Counted from the stretch's first letter, positions 28,407 to 37,610 are shown. The stretch: 64,000 bases of DNA from Aquipseudomonas alcaligenes MRY13-0052 (GCA_000474255.1 BATO01000009.1:1-64000); one strand, 5' to 3'. The notes: generated from the letters alone by a model not told the origin. Program-made: numbers and translations.

Positions 28407-28508
28407 GGTGGATGAAAAAGGCGTCATCCACCCTACGCAAGGCCAACCCATGCACCACGGTCCCATCTGCGGCACCTGTAGGGTGGATGACGCTCTTTCC
28501 ATCCACCG
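28407..28508. repeat. Two family C hairpins in opposite orientation
   Basis: Copies at 28407-28435 (reverse) and 28478-28508 (forward) lie between the dehydrogenase terminator and the SulP gene. Each has a GGTGGATGA/TCATCCACC-type stem. Confidence 0.8.
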
Positions 28509-28553
28509 AGCGGTCTCGATGCCTGCACCTTTGTCCCGGGAAGAAACCAGCCC

Positions 28554-29996
28554 TCAGTGCTGCACACCCGCCCGCTTGAGCAACTGCTTGCAACGCTCGG
28601 ACAGGTGCACCACGCGCAGGTGCTTGCCAGCCTTGGTGTAGCGCTCGCGCAGGGTCATCAGCGCGGTGAGGGCCGAGTAGTCGACGAAGCTCAAATGGCG
28701 GCAGTCCAGGGTCACCTGGGCCGGGTCGCCCGCCGGGTCGAACTGGGCGAGGAAGGGCGTGGTGGAGGCGAAGAACAGCGTGCCGTGCACCTGGTACAGC
28801 TTGCTGCCGTCGGCTTCCAGGTGGCTGTCGGCGTAGAGCTCGCGGGCGTGCTGCCAGGCGAAGTTGATGGCGGCGATGACGATGCCCAGCATCACCGCGG
28901 TGGCCAGGTCGGTGAACACGGTGATCACGGTCACCGCGATGATCACCAGCATGTCGTTGACCGGCACCTTGTGCAGGACCCGCAGCGAGGCCCAGGCGAA
29001 GGTCTGCTGCGACACCACGAACATCACCCCCACCAGCGCGGCCAGGGGGATGCGCTCGATCAGCGGCGAGAGGAACAGCACGAAGAGCAGAATCATGCCC
29101 CCGGCCACCACGCCGGAGAGGCGGCCACGGCCGCCGGAGCTGAGGTTGATCACGGTCTGGCCGATCATCGCGCAGCCGCCCATGCCGCCGAACAGGCCCG
29201 AGGCCATGTTCGCCGCGCCCAGGGCCACGCACTCGCGGTCCGGGTAGCCCCGGCTCTCGGTGATCTCGTCGGTGAGGTTCAGGGTCAGCAGGGTTTCCAG
29301 CAGGCCCACCATCGCCATCAGCAGCGCATAGGGGGCGATGATGCGTAGCGTCTCCAGGCTCCACGGCACCTCGGGCAGCGCAAAGGTCGGCAGGCCGCCG
29401 GCGATATGCGCCATGTCGCCCAGGGTGCGGGTGGGCAGGCCGACGAAGTACACCAGCAGGCCGACGCCGAGGATGGCCGCCAGGGCCGGCGGGATGGCGC
29501 GGGTCAGGCGCGGCAGCAGGTAGACGATGGCCATGGTCAGCGCCACCAGGCCGAGCATGGTCGCCAGCGGCCTGCCCGACAGCCAGGCTTCGCCGGCCTT
29601 GAAGTGCTCCAGCTGGGCCAGGGCGATGATGATCGCCAGGCCGTTGACGAAGCCCAGCATCACCGGGTGCGGCACCATGCGCACCAGCTTGCCCAGGCGC
29701 AGCACCCCGAAGGCCATCATGATCACCCCGCCCAGCAGCACCGTGGCCAGCAGGTACTGCACGCCGTGCTGAACCACCAGCGCCACGATCACCACCGCCA
29801 TCGACCCGGCTGCGCCGGACACCATGCCCGGCCGCCCGCCGAACAGCGCCGTCAGGGTGCAGATGATGATCGCGCCATACAGGCCCATCAACGGATTGAG
29901 CTGCGCCACCAGGGCGAAGGCGATGCACTCGGGCACCAGAGCGAAAGAAGTCGTCAGGCCGGCCAGGACGTCGGCGCGAATGCGGGCTGGTTTCAT
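28554..29996 (-). CDS. SulP-family anion permease with STAS domain
   Basis: Inner-membrane anion transporter (sulfate, bicarbonate or a carboxylate), 480 residues. It has about 12-14 hydrophobic segments (10-385) with PECIAFALVAQLNPLMGLYGA near the N-terminus. The C-terminal STAS domain (about 400-475) carries LDCRHLSFVDYSALTAL. It is a short SulP form and appears monocistronic. The substrate cannot be read from the sequence. Confidence 0.9.
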   Translation of the reverse strand: MKPARIRADVLAGLTTSFALVPECIAFALVAQLNPLMGLYGAIIICTLTALFGGRPGMVSGAAGSMAVVIVALVVQHGVQYLLATVLLGGVIMMAFGVLRLGKLVRMVPHPVMLGFVNGLAIIIALAQLEHFKAGEAWLSGRPLATMLGLVALTMAIVYLLPRLTRAIPPALAAILGVGLLVYFVGLPTRTLGDMAHIAGGLPTFALPEVPWSLETLRIIAPYALLMAMVGLLETLLTLNLTDEITESRGYPDRECVALGAANMASGLFGGMGGCAMIGQTVINLSSGGRGRLSGVVAGGMILLFVLFLSPLIERIPLAALVGVMFVVSQQTFAWASLRVLHKVPVNDMLVIIAVTVITVFTDLATAVMLGIVIAAINFAWQHARELYADSHLEADGSKLYQVHGTLFFASTTPFLAQFDPAGDPAQVTLDCRHLSFVDYSALTALMTLRERYTKAGKHLRVVHLSERCKQLLKRAGVQH

Positions 29997-30115
29997 GGAT
30001 TACCGGAGGAGGGCGGGACAAGGGAAGGGGCGGCGGATTCTACGGAAACTCCCCCGCCCGGGCCAGTTGCCCCGGTCGGCTGGCCCAACCCGGACCTCCA
30101 CCCGCTGCCCATCTC

Positions 30116-30412
30116 GTGGGAGCGAATTCATTCGCGATGGAGCATCCGACAACGCGTAGCCAGGTGCCGGCGGCGAGTCTTTCGCGGCTGAAGCCGCTCC
30201 CACAGGTTGAGCTCGCCGCGAGACCGGACATGGCGGTATTGGGCCTCGCTGCGCTCGGCGCCAACCTACGGCACCTTGCCCAATCCGGGCACGGTACCAA
30301 CCGGTGTGTAGGGTGGATGACGCTCTTTTCATCCACCAGCGGTGCCATATGGAGCCCCGAAGCTGGGGCAGTCCTGCGGACTGCTTGGCGACTGAAGTCG
30401 CCCCTACAGTCG
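30116..30412. repeat. Repeat cluster A-B-C-F
   Basis: The 450-base gap 29997-30446 holds family A (30116-30203, inverted ends GTGGGAGCGAATTCATTCGC and GCGGCTGAAGCCGCTCCCAC), family B (30239-30269), family C (30306-30337) and a GCGACTGAAGTCGCCCCTAC element (about 30389-30412). No gene is supported. Confidence 0.85.
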
Positions 30413-30446
30413 CCTCGACAGGTGGGGGCCGCCTTGGGGGAGGGCT

Positions 30447-31064
30447 TCATGCCTCCACGGGGCGGGCTGCGGGTGCCTGGGCGAACAGCGATTGGCCGAG
30501 GCTGCGGGCTGCCCGCAGGTAGTCGCCCGGGTCGCGGCTTTCCGATTCCAGCAGCAGTTCGGAGCTGAGCACCTGGGCCCCGCAGTAATCGAAGATGCCG
30601 TGGTCGATCTGCGCCTTCATCGCTTCCAGGTAGCCGTGGCGTTCATAGGTGCCGGCATCGGCGCCGCCGACCCCGATCAGGTGCACCTTGAGGTGCCCGA
30701 GCTTCTTCTCGAAGCGCTGGTCGAGGACGAAGTCGAAGGCCCAGCCGTTGCTGAACACCCGGTCGATCCAGCCCTTGAGCAGGCCCGGCATCGACCACCA
30801 GTACACCGGGTAGACCAGCACCAGGGCATCGGCGTTGTCGATGCGCGCCTGCTCGGCGAGCACATCCGCCGGCGGCGTGGCCTGGTGGCGGTGCACGGCG
30901 TGGTCGGCGGGGTTGAAGCGGGGGTCGAAGCCTTCCTGAAAGAGGTCGGCGGTTTCACTGCCGTTGCCCGGCGCGGACTCGGCTACGCCTCGGGCGACTT
31001 CGGCGGCGATGGCGTGGGTGAGCGACTCGGGGTCGTGATGGGCGACAACGATAAGGGCGTGCAT
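30447..31064 (-). CDS. NAD(P)H-dependent flavoprotein oxidoreductase (quinone-reductase type)
   Basis: Flavodoxin-fold reductase of 205 residues of the YwrO/MdaB/KefF kind, probably FMN- or FAD-binding and acting on quinones. Family segments are LIVVAHHDPESLTHAI at the phosphate loop, LVYPVYWWSMPGLLKGWIDRVF and GVGGADAGTYERHGY. AGGAG precedes the ATG. It is transcribed divergently from the TetR gene, which probably represses it. Confidence 0.88.
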   Translation of the reverse strand: MHALIVVAHHDPESLTHAIAAEVARGVAESAPGNGSETADLFQEGFDPRFNPADHAVHRHQATPPADVLAEQARIDNADALVLVYPVYWWSMPGLLKGWIDRVFSNGWAFDFVLDQRFEKKLGHLKVHLIGVGGADAGTYERHGYLEAMKAQIDHGIFDYCGAQVLSSELLLESESRDPGDYLRAARSLGQSLFAQAPAARPVEA

Positions 31065-31120
31065 GTCGGTGGCTCCTGTGGCTCGATTGCGGGAGAGCTG
31101 AAAGCGCTTATATACTTTCA

Positions 31121-31143
31121 GTAAGTTACGATTGGTAAGTTAC
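31121..31143. promoter_or_regulatory. Probable TetR operator (two tandem palindromes)
   Basis: GTAAGTTAC occurs at 31121-31129 and 31135-31143. Each copy is a palindrome around a central G, with starts 14 bases apart. They sit between the divergent flavoprotein and TetR genes, beside an AT-rich TATATACTT stretch that may be a -10 region. Confidence 0.6.
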
Positions 31144-31159
31144 TTTTGGTAGGTTTCCC

Positions 31160-31783
31160 ATGTCAAGCGATGAGAAGCAACAGGATTCCGCCGCGCAGCC
31201 GCGCCGTCGGTTGTCCCGCGAGGAGCGGCAGAAACAACTGCTGGAAGCGGCCTGGCGCCTGGTACGGGAGGAGGGCAGCGATGCGCTGACCCTGGGCCGC
31301 CTGGCCGAGCTGGCGGGTGTGACCAAGCCGGTGGTGTACGACCACTTCGGCACCCGCCAGGGCTTGCTGGCGGTGCTCTACCAGGATTTCGACGCGCGCC
31401 AGACGGCGGTCATGGATGCGGCGCTGGACACCGCCGAGCCAACGCTCGAGGGCATCGCCCGGGTCATCGCCTCGTCCTACGTTGCCTGTGTGCTGCAGCA
31501 GGGGCGCGAGATCCCCGGGGTCACCGCGGCGCTGGCCGGCTCGCCGGAGCTGGAGCGCATCAAGCGTGAATACGAGGCGATCTTCCTCGCCAAGTGCCGC
31601 GCAGTGCTGAGTCCCTTCACCGGCCAGGGCGGCCTCGGCGCCCCTGGGTTGCGGGCCATGCTCGGCGCGGCGGAGGCGCTGTCCCATGCCGCTGCCGCCG
31701 AGGAGATCACCCCCGCCCAGGCCGAGGAAGAACTCTTCGCCACCCTCGTCGCGCTGGTGCAGCGCAGCCAGCGGGTGGGCTGA
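31160..31783 (+). CDS. TetR-family repressor
   Basis: Repressor of 207 residues. The helix-turn-helix (about 25-75) reads LGRLAELAGVTKPVVYDHFGTR. The C-terminal ligand domain (85-205) resembles TetR_C-type regulators that sense electrophiles or drugs. It is divergent from the flavoprotein gene with paired palindromes between them, and its stop abuts the end of the convergent MFS gene. Confidence 0.9.
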   Translation: MSSDEKQQDSAAQPRRRLSREERQKQLLEAAWRLVREEGSDALTLGRLAELAGVTKPVVYDHFGTRQGLLAVLYQDFDARQTAVMDAALDTAEPTLEGIARVIASSYVACVLQQGREIPGVTAALAGSPELERIKREYEAIFLAKCRAVLSPFTGQGGLGAPGLRAMLGAAEALSHAAAAEEITPAQAEEELFATLVALVQRSQRVG

Positions 31784-33196
31784 TCAAGGCGCGCGACGCG
31801 GGCGATCGGCGAGGGCGAGTAGCAGTGCGACGAGCACCAGCCCCAGGGCGACGAGGAAGGTGCCGCGCATGCCGGCAGCGATGGCCTCGGGCGCCGCACG
31901 GGTAATGTCGTCGCTCGCCGCGCCCAGGGCGAACACCGCGCCCAGGGCCGAGGCACCGGTGACCAGCCCCAGGTTGCGCGACAGGTTGAGCAGGCCCGAC
32001 ACCAGGCCGCGCCGCTGTGCCGGCACCTCCGCCATCACCCGGGTGTTGTTGGCCGCCTGGAACAGCGCATAGCCCGCCGTCAGCCCGGCCAGCGGCACGA
32101 TATAGCCGAGCACGCCCAGGTGCGTCGGCAGCAGTGGCAGGGCCAGGGTGGCCAGCGCCATGCCCAGCAGGCCGATGCGCACAATGGGCGTGGCGCCGAG
32201 GCGGTCCACGAGGCGCCCGGCGGGCACGCCCATCAGCGCCGACACCAGCGGCCCGCAGGACATGGCCAGCCCCACCTGGGCCGGCGCCAGATGCAGCGCG
32301 CCGGAGAGGTAGAAGGGGCCCACCACCAGGGTCGCCATCAGCACGCTGGTGACCAGCGCCCCCATGGCCAGCCCGGCGCGCAGCTGCGGGTCGCGGAACA
32401 TCGCCAGGCGCAGCAGCGGTGAGGCGACGCGCCGTTCCACGCGGATGAACAGCGCCAGGCCCAGGCCCGCTGCCAGCAGCAGGGCGCCGTTGAGCGAGCC
32501 GAAGTGGCCGTGGCCCAGGGTCAGCCCCAGGGCATAGGCGGCCAGGGTCAGGGCCAGCAGCAGGGTGCCGGGGATGTCGAAGCGGGCGCCGCCGTCGTTC
32601 ACCCGGTCGCGCGGCAGGTGGCGGTGGGCGAGGGCGAAGGCCAGCAGGCCCAGGGGCAGGCCGACCAGGAACAGCGCGCGCCAGCCGGGCCCGGCCAGCA
32701 GCAACCCGCCGAGGGAAGGGCCCAGCGCGGTGCCGATGGCCGACAGGGTGCCGAGCAGGCCCATGGCGCTGCCGGTCTTCTCGCGTGGCACCGTCTCGCC
32801 GATCAGGGCCATCGCCAGGGTCATCATCATCGCCGCACCCAGGCCCTGCAGCGCGCGGGCGCCGATCAGCCAGCCGAGGGACGGCGCCAGGCCGCACAGG
32901 GTGGAGGCGCCACTGAACAGCAGCAGGCCCGCCAGCAGCAGGCGACGGCGCCCCAGCAGGTCGCCGAGGCGGCCCGCACCCACGCTCAGTGTGGTGATGG
33001 CCAGCAGGTAGGCCAGCACCACCCACTGCACGTTCTGGAAGTGGGCGCCGAAGGCTTCGGCCAGGGTCGGCAGGCCGACGTTGGCGATGCTGGTGCCCAG
33101 GGAGGCGAGCAGGGTGGCCAGGGCAAGGCTGGCCAATGCCCATTTCGAGCCGCTCGCCTGTTCGGTGGTCGCTGGGTTGGCTGTGGGGGGCTGCAT
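31784..33196 (-). CDS. MFS exporter of the 14-helix DHA2 (EmrB/QacA) type
   Basis: Proton-driven multidrug or metabolite exporter, 470 residues with about 14 transmembrane helices. Signatures are the early [12 protein letters not shown], motif [17 protein letters not shown], motif [11 protein letters not shown] and motif [15 protein letters not shown] precedes the start. The divergent LysR-type gene is the likely regulator but is frameshifted. Confidence 0.9.
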   Translation of the reverse strand: MQPPTANPATTEQASGSKWALASLALATLLASLGTSIANVGLPTLAEAFGAHFQNVQWVVLAYLLAITTLSVGAGRLGDLLGRRRLLLAGLLLFSGASTLCGLAPSLGWLIGARALQGLGAAMMMTLAMALIGETVPREKTGSAMGLLGTLSAIGTALGPSLGGLLLAGPGWRALFLVGLPLGLLAFALAHRHLPRDRVNDGGARFDIPGTLLLALTLAAYALGLTLGHGHFGSLNGALLLAAGLGLALFIRVERRVASPLLRLAMFRDPQLRAGLAMGALVTSVLMATLVVGPFYLSGALHLAPAQVGLAMSCGPLVSALMGVPAGRLVDRLGATPIVRIGLLGMALATLALPLLPTHLGVLGYIVPLAGLTAGYALFQAANNTRVMAEVPAQRRGLVSGLLNLSRNLGLVTGASALGAVFALGAASDDITRAAPEAIAAGMRGTFLVALGLVLVALLLALADRPRRAP

Positions 33197-33326
33197 GGCG
33201 GGGCTCCGTGGGGTGGGTCGCCAGCACAGTCTGGGCGCGGTGCTGATAGGGCGGAAGGCGCAGCATTTGCACTTTATTCATGCATCCAACGCCATAGGTG
33301 AGCCGGCCGTGCTAGTTTTTCCGTCC

Positions 33327-34234
33327 ATGAGCCATCCCGATTTCAACCTGCTGATCACCCTCGACGTGCTGCTCGCCGAAGGCAGCGTCGCGCGTGCTGC
33401 CAAGCGCCTGCACCTGAGCCCCTCGGCCATGAGCCGGGCCCTGGCGCGGCTGCGGGAAACCCTTGGCGACCCGCTGCTGGTACGCGCCGGCCGCGGTCTG
33501 GTGCCCACGCCCCGGGCGCTGGAGCTGCGCGAGCAGGTCAGCCAACTGGTGCTGGGGTGGAGGGCGTGCTGCGCCCGGTGGAGCACCTCGACCTGCAGCG
33601 CCTGGTGCGCACCTTCACCCTGCGCGTGGGTGATGGCTTCGTGGAGAACTTCGGCCCGGCACTGATCGAGCGTATGGGGGCCGAGGCGCCGGGCGTGCGC
33701 CTGCGCTTCGTGGCCAAGACCGACAAGGACAGTGCGCCCCTGCGTGACGGCAGCGTCGATCTCGATACCGGCGTGGTAGGCGCCGACGCCGGCCCGGAGA
33801 TCCGCACCCGTGCGCTGTTCCAGGACCGCTTCGTCGGCGTGGTGCGCCAAGGCCACCCGCTGACCCGTGGTGCCATCACCGCCGAACGTTATGCCGGTGG
33901 GCGCCATGTGCTGGTGTCGCGCCGTGGCAAGGACCGCGGCCCGGTGGACGACGCTCTCAAGGCTGCCGGCCTCGAACGGGATGTCGTCACCCTGGTGGGC
34001 GGCTTCTCAGCCGCCCTGGCGCTGGCCCGCGCCACCGACCTCATCGCCACGGTGCCCGAGCGCCACAGCGGCAGCCTGCGCGCGGGGCTGTTCAGCTTCC
34101 CGCTGCCGCTGGATGTAGAGCCCATCAAGGTCTCCATGCTCTGGCACCCACGGATGGATGCCGACCCCGCACACCGCTGGCTGCGCGAGTGCGTGCGGGG
34201 CGCCTGTGGGGAGTACGGTCAGCCCAGCGGGTAG
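33327..34234 (+). pseudogene. LysR-family regulator, frameshifted
   Basis: Two overlapping frames together encode a normal LysR protein. The N-terminal winged helix (from ATG 33327: [38 protein letters not shown]) runs in one frame to about 33555. The effector domain ([20 protein letters not shown] onward, to SMLWHPRMDADPAHRWLRE) continues in the next frame to 34234. The joint lies in the run CTGGGGTGG; one extra G would restore a 302-residue protein. It could be a true null allele or an assembly error. It is divergent from the MFS exporter gene. Confidence 0.85.
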
Positions 34235-34854
34235 ACGCGGCTGCTGCCGTCGGCGTTGTACACCGTCAGCACCGGGGCGGCGCACTCGCTGCGCCGTTGT
34301 GGCGGGGTGCCGGCTTGGCGGCCGATCTTGCCGGGGGTGTTGCGCAGTGTGTGCAGGGTGGTGCAGACCATCACCTCGTTGAAGGCCCGGGCCAGCGGCC
34401 CACTCCGGGGCGCGGCGAGCTGGCGGCCGCTGAACTGCCGGGCGCTGTCTTCCAGCCCCTGCAGCACCACCACGCAGAGCAGGCGCTCGACGTTGCGGGG
34501 GATGCGCCGGCGGTGCGTCGGGTTGACCCCGAGCAGGTCCAGCAAGCGGGGCGTGTCCAGCTCGTCCAGCACCTGCGGTTCGTTGGCGATCAGCAACTGG
34601 CCGGTGGAGCGCAGCAGCGCCTGGTAGGAGGCCAGGTGCGCGTGCTGCGCGGCTTCGAGTTCCTTGAGGGTGTGGCGGGTGAAGGGCAGGTGCTCGCGCA
34701 TGCGGCGGCGCTGGTCCCACAGCTTGCCCTGCTGCAGGTCGTGCTGCTGCGCCGCCTTGCGGATCGCCATACGCGTCGCGGCCAGGCGGTTGGCCCAGCC
34801 CCGTTGCGGGTCATTGGCGATGCTCAGCAGCTTTTCGAAATATCCAGGTACCAC
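34219..34854 (-). CDS. Hypothetical protein, 211 residues
   Basis: Not recognised. A basic, mostly helical, soluble protein with no signal peptide or membrane segment; it starts at a GTG with GGAGAG upstream. Its C-terminus overlaps the end of the convergent LysR gene by 16 bases. It marks the left edge of the block of small stress-type genes. Confidence 0.7.
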   Translation of the reverse strand: MVPGYFEKLLSIANDPQRGWANRLAATRMAIRKAAQQHDLQQGKLWDQRRRMREHLPFTRHTLKELEAAQHAHLASYQALLRSTGQLLIANEPQVLDELDTPRLLDLLGVNPTHRRRIPRNVERLLCVVVLQGLEDSARQFSGRQLAAPRSGPLARAFNEVMVCTTLHTLRNTPGKIGRQAGTPPQRRSECAAPVLTVYNADGSSRVYPLG

Positions 34855-35006
34855 GCTTCGGCTCTCCGCCTACTGACTTCAACCCCACCCCAGGCACCAT
34901 CCGGGTGCCCGTTTCAGCCGCATAGACACCACGATCCAGGCCTTGCGCTCAAGGAGTTTATTGGCACCGAGTCAATTGCGCAGGGGGACATGGGTCGATA
35001 GGGCGC

Positions 35007-35219
35007 TCAGGGGCGTTGCCCTATGTGCCGGCGCAAGGCGGCCTGGGCGATCAGCGACGCAGCCTGGTCGGAGCCGCTCTTCAGCGCCGAGGTGGCGATG
35101 CCCCGGGCGGCGGCGAGCAGGTCTTCGCGGTCCACACCGGCTTCTTCCGCGGCCGCCAGGGTGGCCTCCAGCGCTATCCACAACGCTTCCTGCAGGGCTG
35201 CCGTCCGCACTGGGTTCAT
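35007..35219 (-). CDS. Small helical protein, 70 residues (paralogue at 49.4 kb)
   Basis: Not recognised as a named family. It shares with the gene at 49367 the pattern ALW-ALEA-LAAA--AG-DRE-L--AA and the C-terminal LRRHIG, so the two are paralogues of the same length. It lies ten bases after the 83-residue gene on the same strand, probably co-transcribed from the AlgU-like promoter at 35509-35536. The predicted form is a soluble helical bundle. Confidence 0.75.
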   Translation of the reverse strand: MNPVRTAALQEALWIALEATLAAAEEAGVDREDLLAAARGIATSALKSGSDQAASLIAQAALRRHIGQRP

Positions 35220-35229
35220 GTCCCGCTCC

Positions 35230-35481
35230 TCAGTTCAGGGTGACGATATTGAGCGTGCGTCCATCCTGGTAGGTGATCAGCCCCTCCACGCTGAGGCCGT
35301 TGGGCAGGGTGATGCGCAGCGAGTCGGCATCGCCCAGGTCCAGGTCGCAGGTGAGGCTGAAGATGCCGGGGATGGCTTCGTCGAGCACGACGGTGGTGCT
35401 GCAGGCGGTCGGCATGGTCGACCTGCCCTGGTGGCCGGGCGCGTAGACGAGGGTGGCCTGGCCTTCATAGTGGGTGTGCAT
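35230..35481 (-). CDS. Hypothetical protein, 83 residues
   Basis: Not recognised. A soluble beta-rich small protein with two cysteines and no signal peptide. It has a GGAGGACC ribosome site and an AlgU-like promoter candidate upstream. It heads a two-gene unit with the 70-residue protein and is divergent from the disordered 66-residue gene. Confidence 0.7.
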   Translation of the reverse strand: MHTHYEGQATLVYAPGHQGRSTMPTACSTTVVLDEAIPGIFSLTCDLDLGDADSLRITLPNGLSVEGLITYQDGRTLNIVTLN

Positions 35482-35508
35482 GGTGCGGTCCTCCGAGGGT
35501 CATGCTGG

Positions 35509-35536
35509 AGTGACTGCGGCAGCTTCGGCGGAGTTC
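35509..35536 (-). promoter_or_regulatory. AlgU-like promoter candidate
   Basis: On the minus strand GAACTC (35531-35536), a 17-base spacer and TCACT (35509-35513), compared with the AlgU/sigma-E consensus GAACTT-N16/17-TCTGA. It lies about 28 bases upstream of the 83-residue gene. Confidence 0.45.
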
Positions 35537-35647
35537 AGGCTATGGGATGACCGGGGCTGCCGAGGGCCGCCACCGGCCGACGGATTGACGGAACAACAAG
35601 CGGCGCGGGCGGCTCCACCGAACCTGAGCCATCCACTGGAGACGACC

Positions 35648-35848
35648 ATGAACGACCTTCCCCGCACTCCTGATAACCAGAGCGTCGAATCGCGCCCGGG
35701 CAGTGACCGCGAGGCGCCCACCCGCGAGCGCGAAGGCATTCCGCCCGAGCTGCACCCGGAGTGGCAGGCCCCGCGCAACCCCTCCACCGAGGATCGCCCC
35801 GGCAGCAGCGACGCGCCCGACCGCCCGCGCCAGGCAGGCGCGAGCTGA
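35648..35848 (+). CDS. Disordered hydrophilic protein, 66 residues
   Basis: Not recognised. A very hydrophilic, Pro/Arg/Glu/Asp-rich chain with no hydrophobic core, so intrinsically disordered; RPGS occurs twice. Such proteins are common among desiccation- or osmotic-stress genes, which is inference here. CTGGAG lies upstream. The ClpP-like gene follows after 54 bases, probably in one operon. Confidence 0.7.
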   Translation: MNDLPRTPDNQSVESRPGSDREAPTREREGIPPELHPEWQAPRNPSTEDRPGSSDAPDRPRQAGAS

Positions 35849-35902
35849 CCTGGCAGAGGCCACCACTCAGAACCACCCAGACAAAAAAGGAGGAGGGCAG
35901 CC

Positions 35903-36454
35903 ATGGCCAGCCACATCGTGCATTTCACCGCGCCGATCAACTCCACCACCAGCGGCCAGCTCATCGAGCGCTGCACCCAGGCCGTGCAGCAGGGCGCGGA
36001 CGAACTGGTAATCAAGATCGCCACCATGGGCGGGGAGTGCAGCTACGGCTTCTCCCTGTACAACTTCCTCATCTCGCTGCCCATCCCCGTGCGCACCCAC
36101 AACCTGGGCACGGTGGAATCCATGGGCAACATCATCTTCCTCGCCGGGCAGCGGCGCAGCGCCTGCCAGCACAGCAAGTTCCTCTTCCACCCCTTTCACT
36201 GGAACCTCAATGGCTCGGTGGACCACGCGCGGATGTCGGAATACGCCATGAGCCTGGACTACGACCTGCACCTCTACGCGCGCATCGTCGCCGAGCGCAC
36301 CCCAGCCGGCGCCGAACCGCTGGACATCCTCGACTACCTCAAGGCCGCGCCACGCATCCTCGACGCCGAGGCGGCGCTGGCCACCGGGATGATCCACGAG
36401 ATCGACTGCCTGGGCATGGCCGCCGACGCCGTTACCTCATCGATCCATTCCTGA
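35903..36454 (+). CDS. ClpP-like serine protease (non-canonical)
   Basis: ClpP/crotonase-fold protein of 183 residues. A complete catalytic triad can be aligned: Ser73 in VESMGN, His96 in FLFHPFH and Asp168 in MIHEID. It lacks the N-terminal gating loop and propeptide of housekeeping ClpP, and no Clp ATPase is nearby. Whether it pairs with ClpX/ClpA or works alone is unknown. AGGAGGAG precedes the start. It lies in the stress-gene block behind the 66-residue disordered protein. Confidence 0.85.
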   Translation: MASHIVHFTAPINSTTSGQLIERCTQAVQQGADELVIKIATMGGECSYGFSLYNFLISLPIPVRTHNLGTVESMGNIIFLAGQRRSACQHSKFLFHPFHWNLNGSVDHARMSEYAMSLDYDLHLYARIVAERTPAGAEPLDILDYLKAAPRILDAEAALATGMIHEIDCLGMAADAVTSSIHS

Positions 36455-36524
36455 GGGCGTGGTAACTGGGCCTGTTACAGGCTCGAGACGGCCCATCGCC
36501 GGCATGACTGCGGAGTGGCTTTTC

Positions 36525-36551
36525 GGGTGGACAACGCTCTTTTTGTCCACC
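36525..36551. repeat. Variant family C hairpin
   Basis: GGGTGGACAACGCTC followed by TTTTTGTCCACC: the family C design with compensating changes in both arms (GTGGACAA/TTGTCCAC), so the stem is preserved while the sequence differs. Confidence 0.7.
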
Positions 36552-36615
36552 AGCGGAGCCCCGGTTGGAGCAGCGGAGGTGGACGCCACTATCGGCATCC
36601 ACCCCTACCGCTGCA

Positions 36616-37122
36616 TCAGGGCTTCTTGTGGGTGGCGGCGAGGTCGCGGGCCATCTGCAGGTGATGCTCGAGCTTGGGCAGGGTCTTGGTGGCCCAGGCG
36701 GCGATTTCCTTGTCATCCGAAGCGGCGGCTTCCTTGAACAGCTCGATGGTCTTCTCGTGGGCCGCCACCTGGTTGTTGGCATAGGCCTCGTCGAAGTTCT
36801 CACCGTCACGCAGCTTGAGGATCAGGGCCTTGGCCTTGCTCATCAGTTCGGCTTCGGTGGCCACCTCCAGCTTCTTCTCGCGGGCCAGTACCGCCAGCTC
36901 GCGGTTGGCCGCGCCGTGGTCGTCGATCATCTGCTGGGCGAAGGTCTTGACGCTGGCCGAGGAGGATTTCTCCAGTGCCAGCTTGCCGCCCTCGATCTCG
37001 GCGATGCCGCCGGCACTGGCTTCGTCGACGAAGTCGTCCGCGTCGATCGTGTCGGCGGCGAACAGCGGGGCGCTGAGGGAGGCGCAGAGCAGGGCGGGTA
37101 AAGCGAGTCGGGCGAATCTCAT
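36616..37122 (-). CDS. DUF4142 exported protein
   Basis: Periplasmic protein of 168 residues with a signal peptide (about 1-22) and a ferritin-like helical bundle typical of DUF4142 (FVDEASAGGIAEIEGGKLAL, FAQQMIDDHGAANREL). The molecular role is unknown; family members recur in stress-induced gene sets. AGGAG lies ahead of the ATG at 37122; a longer frame to 37338 has no export-compatible start. An AlgU-like promoter candidate lies at 37154-37181. Confidence 0.88.
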   Translation of the reverse strand: MRFARLALPALLCASLSAPLFAADTIDADDFVDEASAGGIAEIEGGKLALEKSSSASVKTFAQQMIDDHGAANRELAVLAREKKLEVATEAELMSKAKALILKLRDGENFDEAYANNQVAAHEKTIELFKEAAASDDKEIAAWATKTLPKLEHHLQMARDLAATHKKP

Positions 37123-37153
37123 GGCGATCTCCTGGGATCGGGGGTTCATGGCA

Positions 37154-37181
37154 GTAGAAGCGGCGCCCCGGCGGAAAGTTG
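37154..37181 (-). promoter_or_regulatory. AlgU-like promoter candidate (DUF4142 gene)
   Basis: On the minus strand CAACTT (37176-37181), a 17-base spacer and TCTAC (37154-37158), about 30 bases upstream of the start codon. Confidence 0.45.
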
Positions 37182-37231
37182 CAGCAATCGGATGGGCGCC
37201 GCGCCCGTGCCTGCCCGGGCACCACCCGCCC

Positions 37232-37268
37232 GATTCCCTGAACCTCGACCGGGCCCTTGCCCTTCCAA
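37232..37268 (+). promoter_or_regulatory. AlgU-like promoter with extended GATTCCCTGAAC element
   Basis: GATTCCCTGAAC (37232-37243) contains the -35-like GAACCT (37240-37245); TTCCAA follows after 17 bases (37263-37268). The same layout precedes the PLDc_N gene at 45.2 kb. It lies about 35 bases upstream of the DUF2061 gene. Confidence 0.55.
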
Positions 37269-37301
37269 TCCATAGCGACCGACAGAACCAGGAGAAGGCC
37301 C

Positions 37302-37610
37302 ATGGCGATACGCAACGAACGCTCGACGAACACGGCACGGTCCCGGGCGGCGACGCCCCAGCGCCGCCAGCCGCTGGCCAAGACGCTGAGCTTCGCGGTG
37401 TTGCACTTCACCATCGCCTTCACCGTGGCCTACCTGCTCACCGGGAGCCTGCTGACCGGCGGCCTGATCGCCCTGATCGAACCGGCCTGCAACACCATCG
37501 CCTTCTATTTCCACGAGCGTGTATGGGAGCGTTTCGGCGTGCGCTCCGCGCCGCAGAAGGGCCATGGCCACGGCAACCTTTCCCATGACTTGCGGCGCGC
37601 CTCGCGCTAG
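37302..37610 (+). CDS. DUF2061 membrane protein
   Basis: Inner-membrane protein of 102 residues. Two transmembrane segments (about 28-50 and 53-72) carry the DUF2061 pattern KTLSFAVLHFTIAF and GLIALIEPACNTIAFYFHERVWER. Function unknown. AGGAGAAGG precedes the ATG. The DUF2892 gene follows after about 30 bases, so the two form an operon driven by the AlgU-like promoter. Confidence 0.88.
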   Translation: MAIRNERSTNTARSRAATPQRRQPLAKTLSFAVLHFTIAFTVAYLLTGSLLTGGLIALIEPACNTIAFYFHERVWERFGVRSAPQKGHGHGNLSHDLRRASR

